Shown: piece by piece, positions 1 through 6,548 of the stretch
How positions within the stretch are numbered: the stretch's first letter is position 1
How the letters are laid out: each line of letters opens with the position of its first letter
DNA from: HXMU1420-2 sp040830545
GTDB lineage: Bacteria; Pseudomonadota; Alphaproteobacteria; Rhodobacterales; Rhodobacteraceae
Assembly: GCA_040830545.1 (NCBI GenBank)
Contig: JBFOMB010000175.1
Coordinates: 1 to 16,825, forward strand
Direction of reading: 5' to 3'
DNA: 16,825 nucleotides
Position numbers and translations under genes: made by a program
The notes under the pieces: generated by a model
Told to the model about the DNA's origin: nothing
The model's input: the letters and a program-made list of their open reading frames with translations, nothing else
The model's database searches: none

Positions 1-31
1 ACCCAAAAAACCCCGCCCCCGTTTCCTGAAA

Positions 32-427
32 TTACACCCCGCCCGGATGCAACCCCCCACCAGCAACAGCAGTGTAGAACAGACCCTCAAACGGGCCGGT
101 CAGGGTATCCGGAACACCGGCAAACATCTGCCGGATACGGCGGGCGTAACCCTCGTACCCTGCCACATCCGTACGCGCCATGTAAAACCCCCGCGCAGCC
201 CCTGCCTCATCCTCGCGCTCGATGTGGAACACCTCACGAAACGCTGACACCTCATCGCGTGTGACCTGCCCGTCTGCCTTGGCCATTTTGGCCCCCAGTG
301 CAATCACGGCAATGGCAAATGCCACGCTGCGTTCAGGCGGCGAGCGAAGGCTGTCAAAGACGGCAGCCAGCCCTTCGCCACTGGTCAGCGCTGACAGCGC
401 CTCGACTATTCTGGTCCAGATCGACAT
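32..427 (-). pseudogene. DjlA/TerB-like co-chaperone, N-terminal part, broken near the window edge
   Basis: The product resembles the N-terminal TerB-like helical domain of the DjlA-type DnaJ co-chaperones of alphaproteobacteria. It opens MSIWTRIVEALSAL and carries the acidic segment AKMAKADGQVTRDEV at about residues 47-61, typical of TerB/DjlA domains. Family members are usually over 200 aa and end in a J domain, which would lie off the left edge. The frame hits TAA at 32-34, but codons beyond the stop still read FQETGAGFFG, close to the F.E.VA.IFG stretch expected next. The stop and the odd residues from about 107 onward therefore look like base errors. The start lies 9 nt after the acetyltransferase stop, so it is probably the last gene of that group. 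No clear ribosome binding site is visible. The family assignment is fairly secure; whether the gene is really broken is not. Confidence 0.6.
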
Positions 428-436
428 GGAGGCAGC

Positions 437-949
437 TTAACCTGTTGCAGGGGCGGTGTCAGGCATGGCGCGCAACCGTTTTTGCATCAGGATCAGGTCC
501 AGCCATTGATCCGCCTTGAACCCCACCGCAGGCAGGCGTGCGGTTTCGACAAAGCCCATCGCAGCGTGGAACGCCATCGACTCCGGTGCGGCACTGCTGA
601 TCCCAGCAACAAGCGTGTGGATGTCGTGGTCGATAGCGACCGCCTCCAATCGTTGCAGCAATTGCCGCCCGATCCCCTGCCCGCGCGCATCCTTGGCCAA
701 TTGGATGCTATGTTCTGCTGTGTATCGATAACCGGGTCCGGGACGGAAGGGGCCATAGGTTGCAAAGCCCAAAACCTGACCCTCGTGCTCCGCAACCAGA
801 AAACGCGTGCCCCGAGCAATGATGTCCGCGGCAACGCCCTCGTTCGTCTTCAAATCAGTTGTGAACGTGATCAGCGTGTCGCGGATCATGTCGTTCCAGA
901 TGGTGCAGATCGCGTCTACATCATCGGGCCGCGCCTGCCGGATGATCAT
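437..949 (-). CDS. GNAT family N-acetyltransferase, phosphinothricin-acetyltransferase-like
   Basis: This 170-aa protein is a GCN5-related N-acetyltransferase that would move an acetyl group from acetyl-CoA to an amine. The acetyl-CoA pyrophosphate loop is visible as RGQGIG at residues 89-94. The N-terminus (IIRQARPDDVDAICTIWNDM) and the late AGISSAAPESMAFHAAMGF segment match the Pat/YncA-like subgroup that includes phosphinothricin and methionine-sulfoximine acetyltransferases. Its own substrate cannot be told from sequence. The ATG overlaps the stop of the upstream glyoxalase-like gene as ATGA (946-949), which implies translational coupling. The C-terminal tail RAMPDTAPATG is probably disordered. 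The fold is clear; the substrate class is a guess. Confidence 0.85.
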   Translation of the reverse strand: MIIRQARPDDVDAICTIWNDMIRDTLITFTTDLKTNEGVAADIIARGTRFLVAEHEGQVLGFATYGPFRPGPGYRYTAEHSIQLAKDARGQGIGRQLLQRLEAVAIDHDIHTLVAGISSAAPESMAFHAAMGFVETARLPAVGFKADQWLDLILMQKRLRAMPDTAPATG

Positions 950-1563
950 GTGAGGGTCCTGCGACCGCCGGGCGTGTCAAACTCGGCCGTCAGGGCGGGT
1001 GTGCTGTCGATTTCAAACGCCACGCGGTCGTCTGTCAGATGCGGGGCGAGCGCGGTTTTCAAAGTGATTGCGTCCGGGTGGCTCACCGTCAGGCGTAACA
1101 ACCGACAACCCGACGCGGGCAACATGTCCGCCGGATGCGTGTCACAATGCCACTGGATCAAAGCCGGGTGCAGGTTGTCGAAGGGCAGTAAGCCATCCTG
1201 TGGCACCGCCATTTCCCACGCCAGATCGCCGCGGGACAGCGGCACCGGAACACCTGCTGAGGTCGGCAGGCTGCCGAGCGCAACGCCCATATCCTCAGTC
1301 CGGCAAATCCAGTTCGTCAGCCGTGCGGGACCTGTGCGCTGATCCAGATTGAACCAGCGCGGGTAGTCGGGTTTCGGCGCGTTTGGGTCGATGGCAATTG
1401 CTTCCAAATACAGCCCATCCGCCAGACCCAGCAGACGATTGTGCGTGCCGAAATGCGGGTGCTGACCGCCGGGCAACAGCGACACGCCCAACGCCTCTTC
1501 ACACAGTGCGGTGGCCTCTTCCACGGTGTCGCCGCTGACCGCCAGATGATCCAGAACCAACAT
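946..1563 (-). CDS. VOC-superfamily glyoxalase-like protein
   Basis: The 205-aa product begins LVLDHLAVSG, the first beta strand of a vicinal-oxygen-chelate fold with a potential metal-binding His at residue 6. A second conserved block, GGQHPHFGTHNRLLGL, starts near residue 32, followed by YLEAIAID around residues 52-59, whose Glu is a further candidate ligand. The layout fits the Glyoxalase_3-type family (glyoxalase-like domain), whose members are mostly of unknown substrate. It is much longer than methylmalonyl-CoA epimerase and lacks that enzyme's compact pattern, so closeness to the mutase does not make it the epimerase. It starts 6 nt after the MAPEG gene's stop and overlaps the acetyltransferase by 4 nt, so the three genes are probably co-transcribed. 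Confidence 0.8.
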   Translation of the reverse strand: MLVLDHLAVSGDTVEEATALCEEALGVSLLPGGQHPHFGTHNRLLGLADGLYLEAIAIDPNAPKPDYPRWFNLDQRTGPARLTNWICRTEDMGVALGSLPTSAGVPVPLSRGDLAWEMAVPQDGLLPFDNLHPALIQWHCDTHPADMLPASGCRLLRLTVSHPDAITLKTALAPHLTDDRVAFEIDSTPALTAEFDTPGGRRTLT

Positions 1564-1569
1564 CGCGCC

Positions 1570-2058
1570 CTACCCCATCCACGCCATGACCGACCACACC
1601 GCCGCAACGATGGTTGGATAGAAGGTCGCGGCGAAGCCAAACGACCTCAAGGGGGGCGAGATGTGATAGCCGATCCAGAACAGCACACGCGCTGCGGTAA
1701 ATCCAAATCCCATGGCCAGTACCACAGCTCCACCCAGCGAATTTGCGACAAACGGCCAGATCACCAATGCCAGCACCAGTTGTTCAACCGTGTTGGTCAG
1801 CACGCGCTGATCCACAGCCGCACCACTGCCCGGCGGATAGGGCTGCCCGTCGATGAGCGTGTCGTCAAAGAAACGCCGTTGCGCCAGCCGAGCCACAACC
1901 AGCAACAGGAAAAGCCCAGGCGCGATCAAGGCCCCCGGCACCGCCACAGCGGCCATGATGAATGGCAGGTCCAACCGCTGCGGCATCCAGACGATGGCCA
2001 CCGCCCAGCCCAGCCCCAAGATCATGCCTGCCAGGATCAGCCACCGTTTCCCGCTCAT
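1570..2058 (-). CDS. MAPEG family integral membrane protein
   Basis: This 162-aa protein has four hydrophobic segments, at about residues 6-24, 31-56, 93-120 and 141-160. The loop and helix motifs are those of the MAPEG family (membrane-associated proteins in eicosanoid and glutathione metabolism): DQRVLTNTVEQ at residues 83-93, RVLFWIGYH at 124-132 and RSFGFAATFYPT at 138-149. Bacterial members are poorly characterised; some have glutathione-dependent activity. The frame stays open upstream to an ATG at 2106, but the ATG at 2058 is preferred because a GAGG lies about 7 nt before it and the first helix starts soon after. It opens the group that continues into the glyoxalase-like and acetyltransferase genes. 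Family call is secure, function is not. Confidence 0.85.
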   Translation of the reverse strand: MSGKRWLILAGMILGLGWAVAIVWMPQRLDLPFIMAAVAVPGALIAPGLFLLLVVARLAQRRFFDDTLIDGQPYPPGSGAAVDQRVLTNTVEQLVLALVIWPFVANSLGGAVVLAMGFGFTAARVLFWIGYHISPPLRSFGFAATFYPTIVAAVWSVMAWMG

Positions 2059-2119
2059 GTCGCGCCTCGTTTGTTCGGGGCAGAAGGTGGCGATGGGACG
2101 GGGCAATGTAAAGGTTGAA

Positions 2120-2143
2120 TGAGGATCGTTTTCGCGATCCTCA
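2120..2143. repeat. Hairpin TGAGGATCG / CGATCCTCA, possible mcm terminator
   Basis: A perfect 9-bp inverted repeat with a 6-nt loop lies between the mutase stop and the MAPEG start. On the minus strand the hairpin is followed by TTCAACCTTTACA, which is only weakly T-rich. It may be a terminator for the mutase transcript or a stabilising 3' structure. It is the left-most of three consecutive hairpins in this gap. Confidence 0.5.
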
Positions 2144-2156
2144 TGCCGTAACGGCA
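2144..2156. repeat. Small hairpin TGCCG-TAA-CGGCA
   Basis: A perfect 5-bp inverted repeat with a 3-nt loop directly abuts the neighbouring 9-bp hairpin. Alone it would be unremarkable; its interest is that it is the middle of three adjacent palindromes in the gap downstream of the mutase. Confidence 0.4.
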
Positions 2157-2159
2157 GAG

Positions 2160-2180
2160 GTCCCGGGTCAGGCCCGGGAC
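2160..2180. repeat. REP-like palindrome GTCCCGGG-N5-CCCGGGAC
   Basis: A perfect 8-bp G/C-rich inverted repeat with the 5-nt loop TCAGG lies 20 nt downstream of the mutase stop. Palindromes built on GTCCCGGG and CCCGGGAC are, to my knowledge, frequent dispersed intergenic repeats in alphaproteobacterial genomes, so this may be a REP-type element rather than a gene-specific terminator. No T-run follows it on either strand. Confidence 0.55.
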
Positions 2181-2199
2181 TGCGTCGCGTTTGCGGCGA

Positions 2200-4332
2200 T
2201 CAGGCCGCGCGGGCCTCCCGCACCAGTTTCAGGATGTCCTCGGCAGCCGAGGGGATATTGGTGCCCGGGCCAAAGATGGCTTTCACCCCGTTTTTGTAAA
2301 GGAAATCATAGTCCTGCTGCGGGATCACCCCACCGCAGATCACGATGATGTCTTCGGCATCAGCGGCCTTCAGCGCATCGACCAGTTGCGGGGCTAGCGT
2401 TTTGTGACCCGCAGCCTGCGAAGAAATGCCGATGACGTGGACGTCATTGTCGACCGCGTCCTGCGCAGCCTCTTCCGGGGTCTGGAAAAGCGGGCCCACG
2501 TCCACGTCAAATCCGATATCCGCAAAGGCTGTTGCGATCACCTTGGCCCCACGGTCATGGCCATCCTGGCCCATTTTTACCACCAGCATGCGCGGGCGAC
2601 GACCTTCTTCCTCAGCAAAGCTTTCGACAGATTTCTGAATGGCGGCAAAACCTTCGTCGCCCTCATAAGCCGCGCCATAGACCCCGGCGAGCGTTTTCAC
2701 TTCGGCGCGGTGACGGCCGAATTCCTTTTCCATCGCCATGCTGATCTCTCCCACTGATGCACGTGCGCGGGCCGCTTCGACGGCAGCCTCCAGCAAATTC
2801 CCACCTTCGTTTGCGCGCCGGGTCAGTTCCGCCAGCGCGGCTTGACAGGCTCCTTCGTCGCGGTCAGCCCGCATCTGTTCCAACCGTGCGATCTGGGACG
2901 CACGCACCTTGGCGTTGTCGACCTCCAGAATGTCGATCTGGTCCTCTTTCTCCAGCCGGTATTTGTTGACCCCGACAATCACCTCTTCACCCCGGTCGAT
3001 CATGGCCTGACGGGTCGCTGCACTTTCCTCGATCCGCAGCTTCGGCATGCCGGACGCGACCGCCTTGGTCATGCCGCCCAGTTCCTCAACCTCTTCCATC
3101 AGCTTCCAGGCCGCATCCGCCAGATCAGCCGTCAGTTTTTCCACATAGTACGATCCCGCCAGCGGATCGACGACGTTGGTCACACCGGTTTCTTCCTGCA
3201 GAATCAGCTGTGTATTCCGCGCAATTCGTGCGGAAAAGTCTGTGGGTAACGCAATTGCCTCATCCAGCGCATTGGTGTGCAGCGACTGGGTTCCGCCCAG
3301 AACTGCCGCCATTGCCTCGTAGGCGGTGCGCACGACATTGTTGTAGGGGTCCTGTTCCTGCAGACTTACACCAGAGGTTTGGCAATGGGTTCTAAGCATC
3401 GACGATTTAGGATTTTTCGGCTCAAATTCACTCATCACACGATGCCACAGCAGGCGTGCGGCTCGCAGCTTCGCAGCCTCCATGAAGAAGTTCATGCCAA
3501 TGCAGAAGAAAAAGCTGAGCCTGCCCGCGAACTTGTCCACATCCATGCCGCGTTCGATGGCCGCGCGCACATATTCGCGCCCGTCGGCAAGCGTGAAGGC
3601 CAGTTCCTGAACCAGGTTCGCGCCCGCCTCTTGCATATGGTAACCCGAGATCGAGATCGAGTTGAACTTGGGCATGTAGTTCGCTGTATATTCGATAATA
3701 TCCGCAATGATCCGCATCGAATGTTCGGGCGGATAGATATACGTGTTGCGGACCATGAACTCCTTCAGAATGTCGTTCTGAATGGTGCCTGCCAGCACGG
3801 ATTTGTCATGGCCCTGTTCTTCACCCGTGACGATGAAATTGGCCAGCACTGGGATCACCGCGCCATTCATAGTCATCGACACGGACACCTTGTCCAACGG
3901 GATGCCGTCAAACAGGATTTTCATGTCCTCGACACTGTCGATGGCAACGCCTGCCTTGCCCACGTCACCTTCAACGCGAGGATGGTCACTGTCGTAGCCA
4001 CGGTGCGTGGCCAGATCGAAGGCCACGGAAACCCCCTGCTGACCGGCGGCCAGCCCCCGGCGATAGAACGCGTTGGATTCCTCCGCCGTGGAGAATCCCG
4101 CATATTGCCGGATCGTCCAGGGACGACCGGCATACATCGTTGCCTTCACCCCACGCGTATAAGGCGCGTCGCCCGGGATCGTGCCCAGATGATCCAGCCC
4201 TTCGGTATCCGCCTGGGTATAAAGCGGCTGAACCTCGATGCCTTCCAGAGTGTTCCACGTCAGGTCGTCCAGCGGACGCCCGCGCAATTCCCCTTCAGCG
4301 AGCTTGCGCCAATCTTCGGTCTTGTCGGTCAT
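2200..4332 (-). CDS. scpA: Methylmalonyl-CoA mutase, single-chain form
   Basis: This 710-aa enzyme is the adenosylcobalamin-dependent mutase that interconverts (R)-methylmalonyl-CoA and succinyl-CoA, the last step of propionyl-CoA assimilation. The N-terminal part holds the substrate-binding TIM barrel, with YAGRPWTIRQYAGFSTAEES near residues 67-86 and SMTMNGAVIPVLA further on. The C-terminal B12 domain has the DxHxxG signature DGHDRG at residues 590-595, with His592 as the lower cobalt ligand, then GISSQAAGH. Both halves in one 710-residue chain indicate the homodimeric type. AGAGGAAG lies just before the ATG. The start sits 38 nt inside the 3' end of the sulfotransferase-like gene, so the two are probably co-transcribed. 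The same gene is often named bhbA or mcmA. Identification is very secure. Confidence 0.97.
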   Translation of the reverse strand: MTDKTEDWRKLAEGELRGRPLDDLTWNTLEGIEVQPLYTQADTEGLDHLGTIPGDAPYTRGVKATMYAGRPWTIRQYAGFSTAEESNAFYRRGLAAGQQGVSVAFDLATHRGYDSDHPRVEGDVGKAGVAIDSVEDMKILFDGIPLDKVSVSMTMNGAVIPVLANFIVTGEEQGHDKSVLAGTIQNDILKEFMVRNTYIYPPEHSMRIIADIIEYTANYMPKFNSISISGYHMQEAGANLVQELAFTLADGREYVRAAIERGMDVDKFAGRLSFFFCIGMNFFMEAAKLRAARLLWHRVMSEFEPKNPKSSMLRTHCQTSGVSLQEQDPYNNVVRTAYEAMAAVLGGTQSLHTNALDEAIALPTDFSARIARNTQLILQEETGVTNVVDPLAGSYYVEKLTADLADAAWKLMEEVEELGGMTKAVASGMPKLRIEESAATRQAMIDRGEEVIVGVNKYRLEKEDQIDILEVDNAKVRASQIARLEQMRADRDEGACQAALAELTRRANEGGNLLEAAVEAARARASVGEISMAMEKEFGRHRAEVKTLAGVYGAAYEGDEGFAAIQKSVESFAEEEGRRPRMLVVKMGQDGHDRGAKVIATAFADIGFDVDVGPLFQTPEEAAQDAVDNDVHVIGISSQAAGHKTLAPQLVDALKAADAEDIIVICGGVIPQQDYDFLYKNGVKAIFGPGTNIPSAAEDILKLVREARAA

Positions 4333-5227
4333 CGGTTCTTCCTCTTGTCTTGTCGTGTCCGGGTCCGGTTTGTCCGGGCCTCGTCGTCAGGTGGTTGGTC
4401 ATCAGAGTGGCCAGACCGTCCGCGCCGGAGGTCAGCCAGTGAATGTCGTCGGCATAGGTTTCGCGCAACGCCTCGGCCTGAGTCGGCGCAAAGGGCATCC
4501 ACCGGCCAGATCGTGCTTGCTGAGGCCATTGCGCGCCGTCAAATTGCGCCGCCATCAGGCCCGCATCGGGCGATCGGTTGAGCCACGCCCGCGCTTCGGC
4601 CAGTGGGGGCGCGATGCCGGTCATCAAGGCCAGTTGAGTTTCGGGCTGGCCGCAGAAGCTTTCGAACGGGAAGACCAGCACGCGTGCCTGCCCTGCGGAA
4701 CGGGCAATGTCAGTGATCACGTCGCGCCATGCCCGCCGCTGTTCGGCAATCACCCGCAGCCGAGCCGCCGGGGGCGGGTTGATGCCGCGCAGGGTGGCGT
4801 AGCCCAGCGCGGAGGCCCAGTAGTGATCCTGCGAGCGGATGTTGATCACGATGTCGCTGATATTGCCGCCAAAAGCTTGCAAGTAGCGCGCCACACGTTC
4901 GCCAGCGCCCGCATAAAGCGTACCCAAGCGCAGGTTTTCCCGGACCGAGCCCAGGACATTTTCGTCACTGACAATCAGTGCGTCATGCCCGCCCAGCTGA
5001 CAACTGGCCATGGCCAGCGAAATCCGCCCGGCAGCGCGTCGCGCCGGGTCGCCGCCGCCAACAGCCACCGGGCCGGGCAGCACGCCGGAAAACAACCCGT
5101 TCCGGGTGCGGCGTGGCCCCCAGAAGCCGATTCGCGCCTCGCTCAGGCGGCGGGCATTGTGGCGCAGATAGTGTTGGAAACTGGTGGTGGCGCAGCGGTG
5201 TGCGCCGATATGAAAAATCACGTTCAT
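4295..5227 (-). CDS. Sulfotransferase-fold protein upstream of the mutase
   Basis: The 310-aa product starts MNVIFHIGAHRCATTSFQ. Residues 6-18 have the shape of the 5'-phosphosulfate-binding loop of PAPS-dependent sulfotransferases (family pattern roughly HIGxxKTGTTS), but Lys and Gly are replaced by Arg and Cys-Ala. A later IVINIRSQDHYWAS segment could be the 3'-phosphate-binding motif. It may therefore be a divergent or inactive sulfotransferase; the acceptor is unknown. The frame stays open far upstream, but the ATG at 5227 is chosen because the family motif begins at once and upstream translation overlaps the opposite DUF4174 gene. Its last 38 nt overlap the mutase start, and the tail (from about residue 280) is Arg/Asp-rich and probably disordered. 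Confidence 0.7.
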   Translation of the reverse strand: MNVIFHIGAHRCATTSFQHYLRHNARRLSEARIGFWGPRRTRNGLFSGVLPGPVAVGGGDPARRAAGRISLAMASCQLGGHDALIVSDENVLGSVRENLRLGTLYAGAGERVARYLQAFGGNISDIVINIRSQDHYWASALGYATLRGINPPPAARLRVIAEQRRAWRDVITDIARSAGQARVLVFPFESFCGQPETQLALMTGIAPPLAEARAWLNRSPDAGLMAAQFDGAQWPQQARSGRWMPFAPTQAEALRETYADDIHWLTSGADGLATLMTNHLTTRPGQTGPGHDKTRGRTDDRQDRRLAQAR

Positions 5228-5402
5228 CGCGTGTCGGAGCCTTTGTCCGGGGGCCGCATCATTGCGCGGCAGGAGAGTGAGCCTCTCTCTTGGCCCGGTA
5301 TGTCTCACAAACCGATTAACATTAAAATTTTCACGGTCGGCACAGGAAAGCTCTGTCGCAATCCGCCCGGCGGGGCTTATATCTGTAGCGATGGGAGTGA
5401 CG
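5228..5402. promoter_or_regulatory. Divergent control region between the sulfotransferase/mutase unit and DUF4174
   Basis: This 175-nt gap must hold promoters for two divergent genes. It contains an A/T-rich island around 5318-5335 that could serve the minus-strand unit. A TTATAT at about 5378-5383 could be the -10 element for the DUF4174 gene, although no good -35 sits at the right distance. A small inverted repeat GAGAG-N5-CTCTC lies near 5273-5287. No TTTGCAAA palindrome is present here, so the mutase does not obviously share the site seen at pccB. Confidence 0.35.
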
Positions 5403-5852
5403 ATGAACCGATTGATTTCCTGCGTGATCCTGGCACTGCTGCCCGGTGTCGCGATGCCTGCCGATACGCTGGAGTCGGCGGAACCGGGTGTGATTGAATC
5501 CACCCTGGGGTACGAGCTGTCGGACTTCCTGTGGCATTTCCGGCCCATTGTCGTTTTTGCCGATACCGAGGCTGATCCGCGCTTTTCCGAGCAGATGGAG
5601 CGTCTGAGAGCGGAAATTGACCTGTTGGCGGAACGGGATGTGCTGATCCTGACCGACACCGACCCGGCGCTGAGTTCTGACATCCGCAAACAATTGCGCC
5701 CGCGTGGCTTCCAGTTCGTGCTGATCGGCAAGGATGGCCGTGTGCTGATGCGCCGCCCCAGCCCGCAAAGCGTGCGGGAAATCACCCGGTCCATCGACAA
5801 ATCACCGACCCGGCAGCGCGAGATTCGGGAGCGGCGCGGCAACGGGTCCTGA
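5403..5852 (+). CDS. Secreted DUF4174 domain protein
   Basis: This 149-aa protein starts with a signal peptide (MNRLISCVILALLPGVAMPA, cleavage likely after residue 20), so the mature part should be periplasmic. The rest matches DUF4174: RPIVVFADTEADPRF at residues 47-61, a central ERDVLILTD strand at 77-85, and FVLIGKDGRVLMR at 105-117. DUF4174 has a thioredoxin-like outline but the usual CxxC is absent here, so thiol redox activity is not supported. The ATG at 5403 follows GGGAGTG by a few bases; an in-frame ATG at 5391 would add only four residues. It is the only plus-strand gene left of the pccB promoter and has no partner gene. Function unknown. Confidence 0.82.
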   Translation: MNRLISCVILALLPGVAMPADTLESAEPGVIESTLGYELSDFLWHFRPIVVFADTEADPRFSEQMERLRAEIDLLAERDVLILTDTDPALSSDIRKQLRPRGFQFVLIGKDGRVLMRRPSPQSVREITRSIDKSPTRQREIRERRGNGS

Positions 5853-5929
5853 GCCGCCGCATTGCGCAACGCCCGCCTGACCCTTATATTGGGTGTACAG
5901 CAAAGGATATGTGCCGATGGCAAATACAC

Positions 5930-6532
5930 CTAAATCTCCGCGCCCTGCGACGGGCCAGACGGGCCCCCGGCCCGGCTATTGATCTGCGCGGGTCCGGTGT
6001 GACCCTCGCCCAGACTGTGCTGCAAAGCCTCAATCGCCCGCTGACCTTGTGACCGCGCCTCGATCTTGAGCGCGATGTAGTCCGTATACATCTTGATCCG
6101 CTGATCCTGTTCGGCCGTGGCAAACCCGTTGCCGCGCAAGTCCGTGATCATCGCATCAATCGCAAACACCTGGTTGTAATAGCGCACGACTGGCTGGATC
6201 ACGTCCGCAGGCAGAACGTGAATGTCGCCCAGAATGGCTCGGAACACGGTGTCGTTGCGCTCTGACGGGATCAGAGGCACGTAATCCGCGTTATCTTCCA
6301 TCTCGTTCACGACCGTTTCCCACACCGCGTTCAGGTCAAATTCAGGGTTGGACAGGATGTCCACATAGTGCTGGATCTCGGCCAGCAGGGCGGTTTGCAC
6401 ATCCGCCCGACGTTCGGCCCGGCGCCGCCTTTCCGACGCAATTTCGCGCCGCCCTGTCAGCACCCAGCCCGAGACCGTGATCACAGCAGAGATGAAGGCC
6501 GCGACGATCGCAGGACCGATCCATGCCTCCAT
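5930..6532 (-). CDS. Membrane-anchored protein of unknown function downstream of pccA
   Basis: I do not recognise a named family in this 200-aa protein. An N-terminal hydrophobic segment at residues 5-24 (IGPAIVAAFISAVITVSGWV) is followed by the Arg-rich stretch RREIASERRRRAERR. That pattern suggests a single-pass anchor with the bulk in the cytoplasm. The remainder is charged and mostly helical, with a possible coiled coil around residues 28-58, and ends in a Gly/Pro/Ser-rich tail. It begins 16 nt after the pccA stop with AAGGAG about 10 nt before the ATG, so co-transcription with pccA is likely. Its 3' end faces the DUF4174 gene convergently across 77 nt. A structural or accessory role near the carboxylase is conceivable, but nothing in the sequence shows it. 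Confidence 0.7.
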   Translation of the reverse strand: MEAWIGPAIVAAFISAVITVSGWVLTGRREIASERRRRAERRADVQTALLAEIQHYVDILSNPEFDLNAVWETVVNEMEDNADYVPLIPSERNDTVFRAILGDIHVLPADVIQPVVRYYNQVFAIDAMITDLRGNGFATAEQDQRIKMYTDYIALKIEARSQGQRAIEALQHSLGEGHTGPAQINSRAGGPSGPSQGAEI

Positions 6533-6548
6533 CCCTGGTGTCTCCTTC

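Noticed and set aside
482..1342. Long plus-strand frame of 286 codons opposite the acetyltransferase and glyoxalase-like genes
   Set aside because: Its translation is a typical high-G+C antisense shadow with many Arg, Ser and His and no family motif, while the minus-strand genes have clear motifs.
3277..5497. Two long plus-strand frames (434 and 419 codons) opposite the mutase and the sulfotransferase-like gene
   Set aside because: They mirror well-identified minus-strand coding sequence and contain no recognisable domain.
5227..5929. Extending the sulfotransferase-like protein upstream to 5929
   Set aside because: The extension is antisense to the DUF4174 gene, is Arg/Ser-rich, and the family motif begins at the ATG at 5227.
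5918..5983. Short plus-strand frame starting ATGGCAAATACACC, 21 codons
   Set aside because: No ribosome binding site, overlaps the end of the unknown membrane-protein gene, and low-complexity Pro/Gly content.
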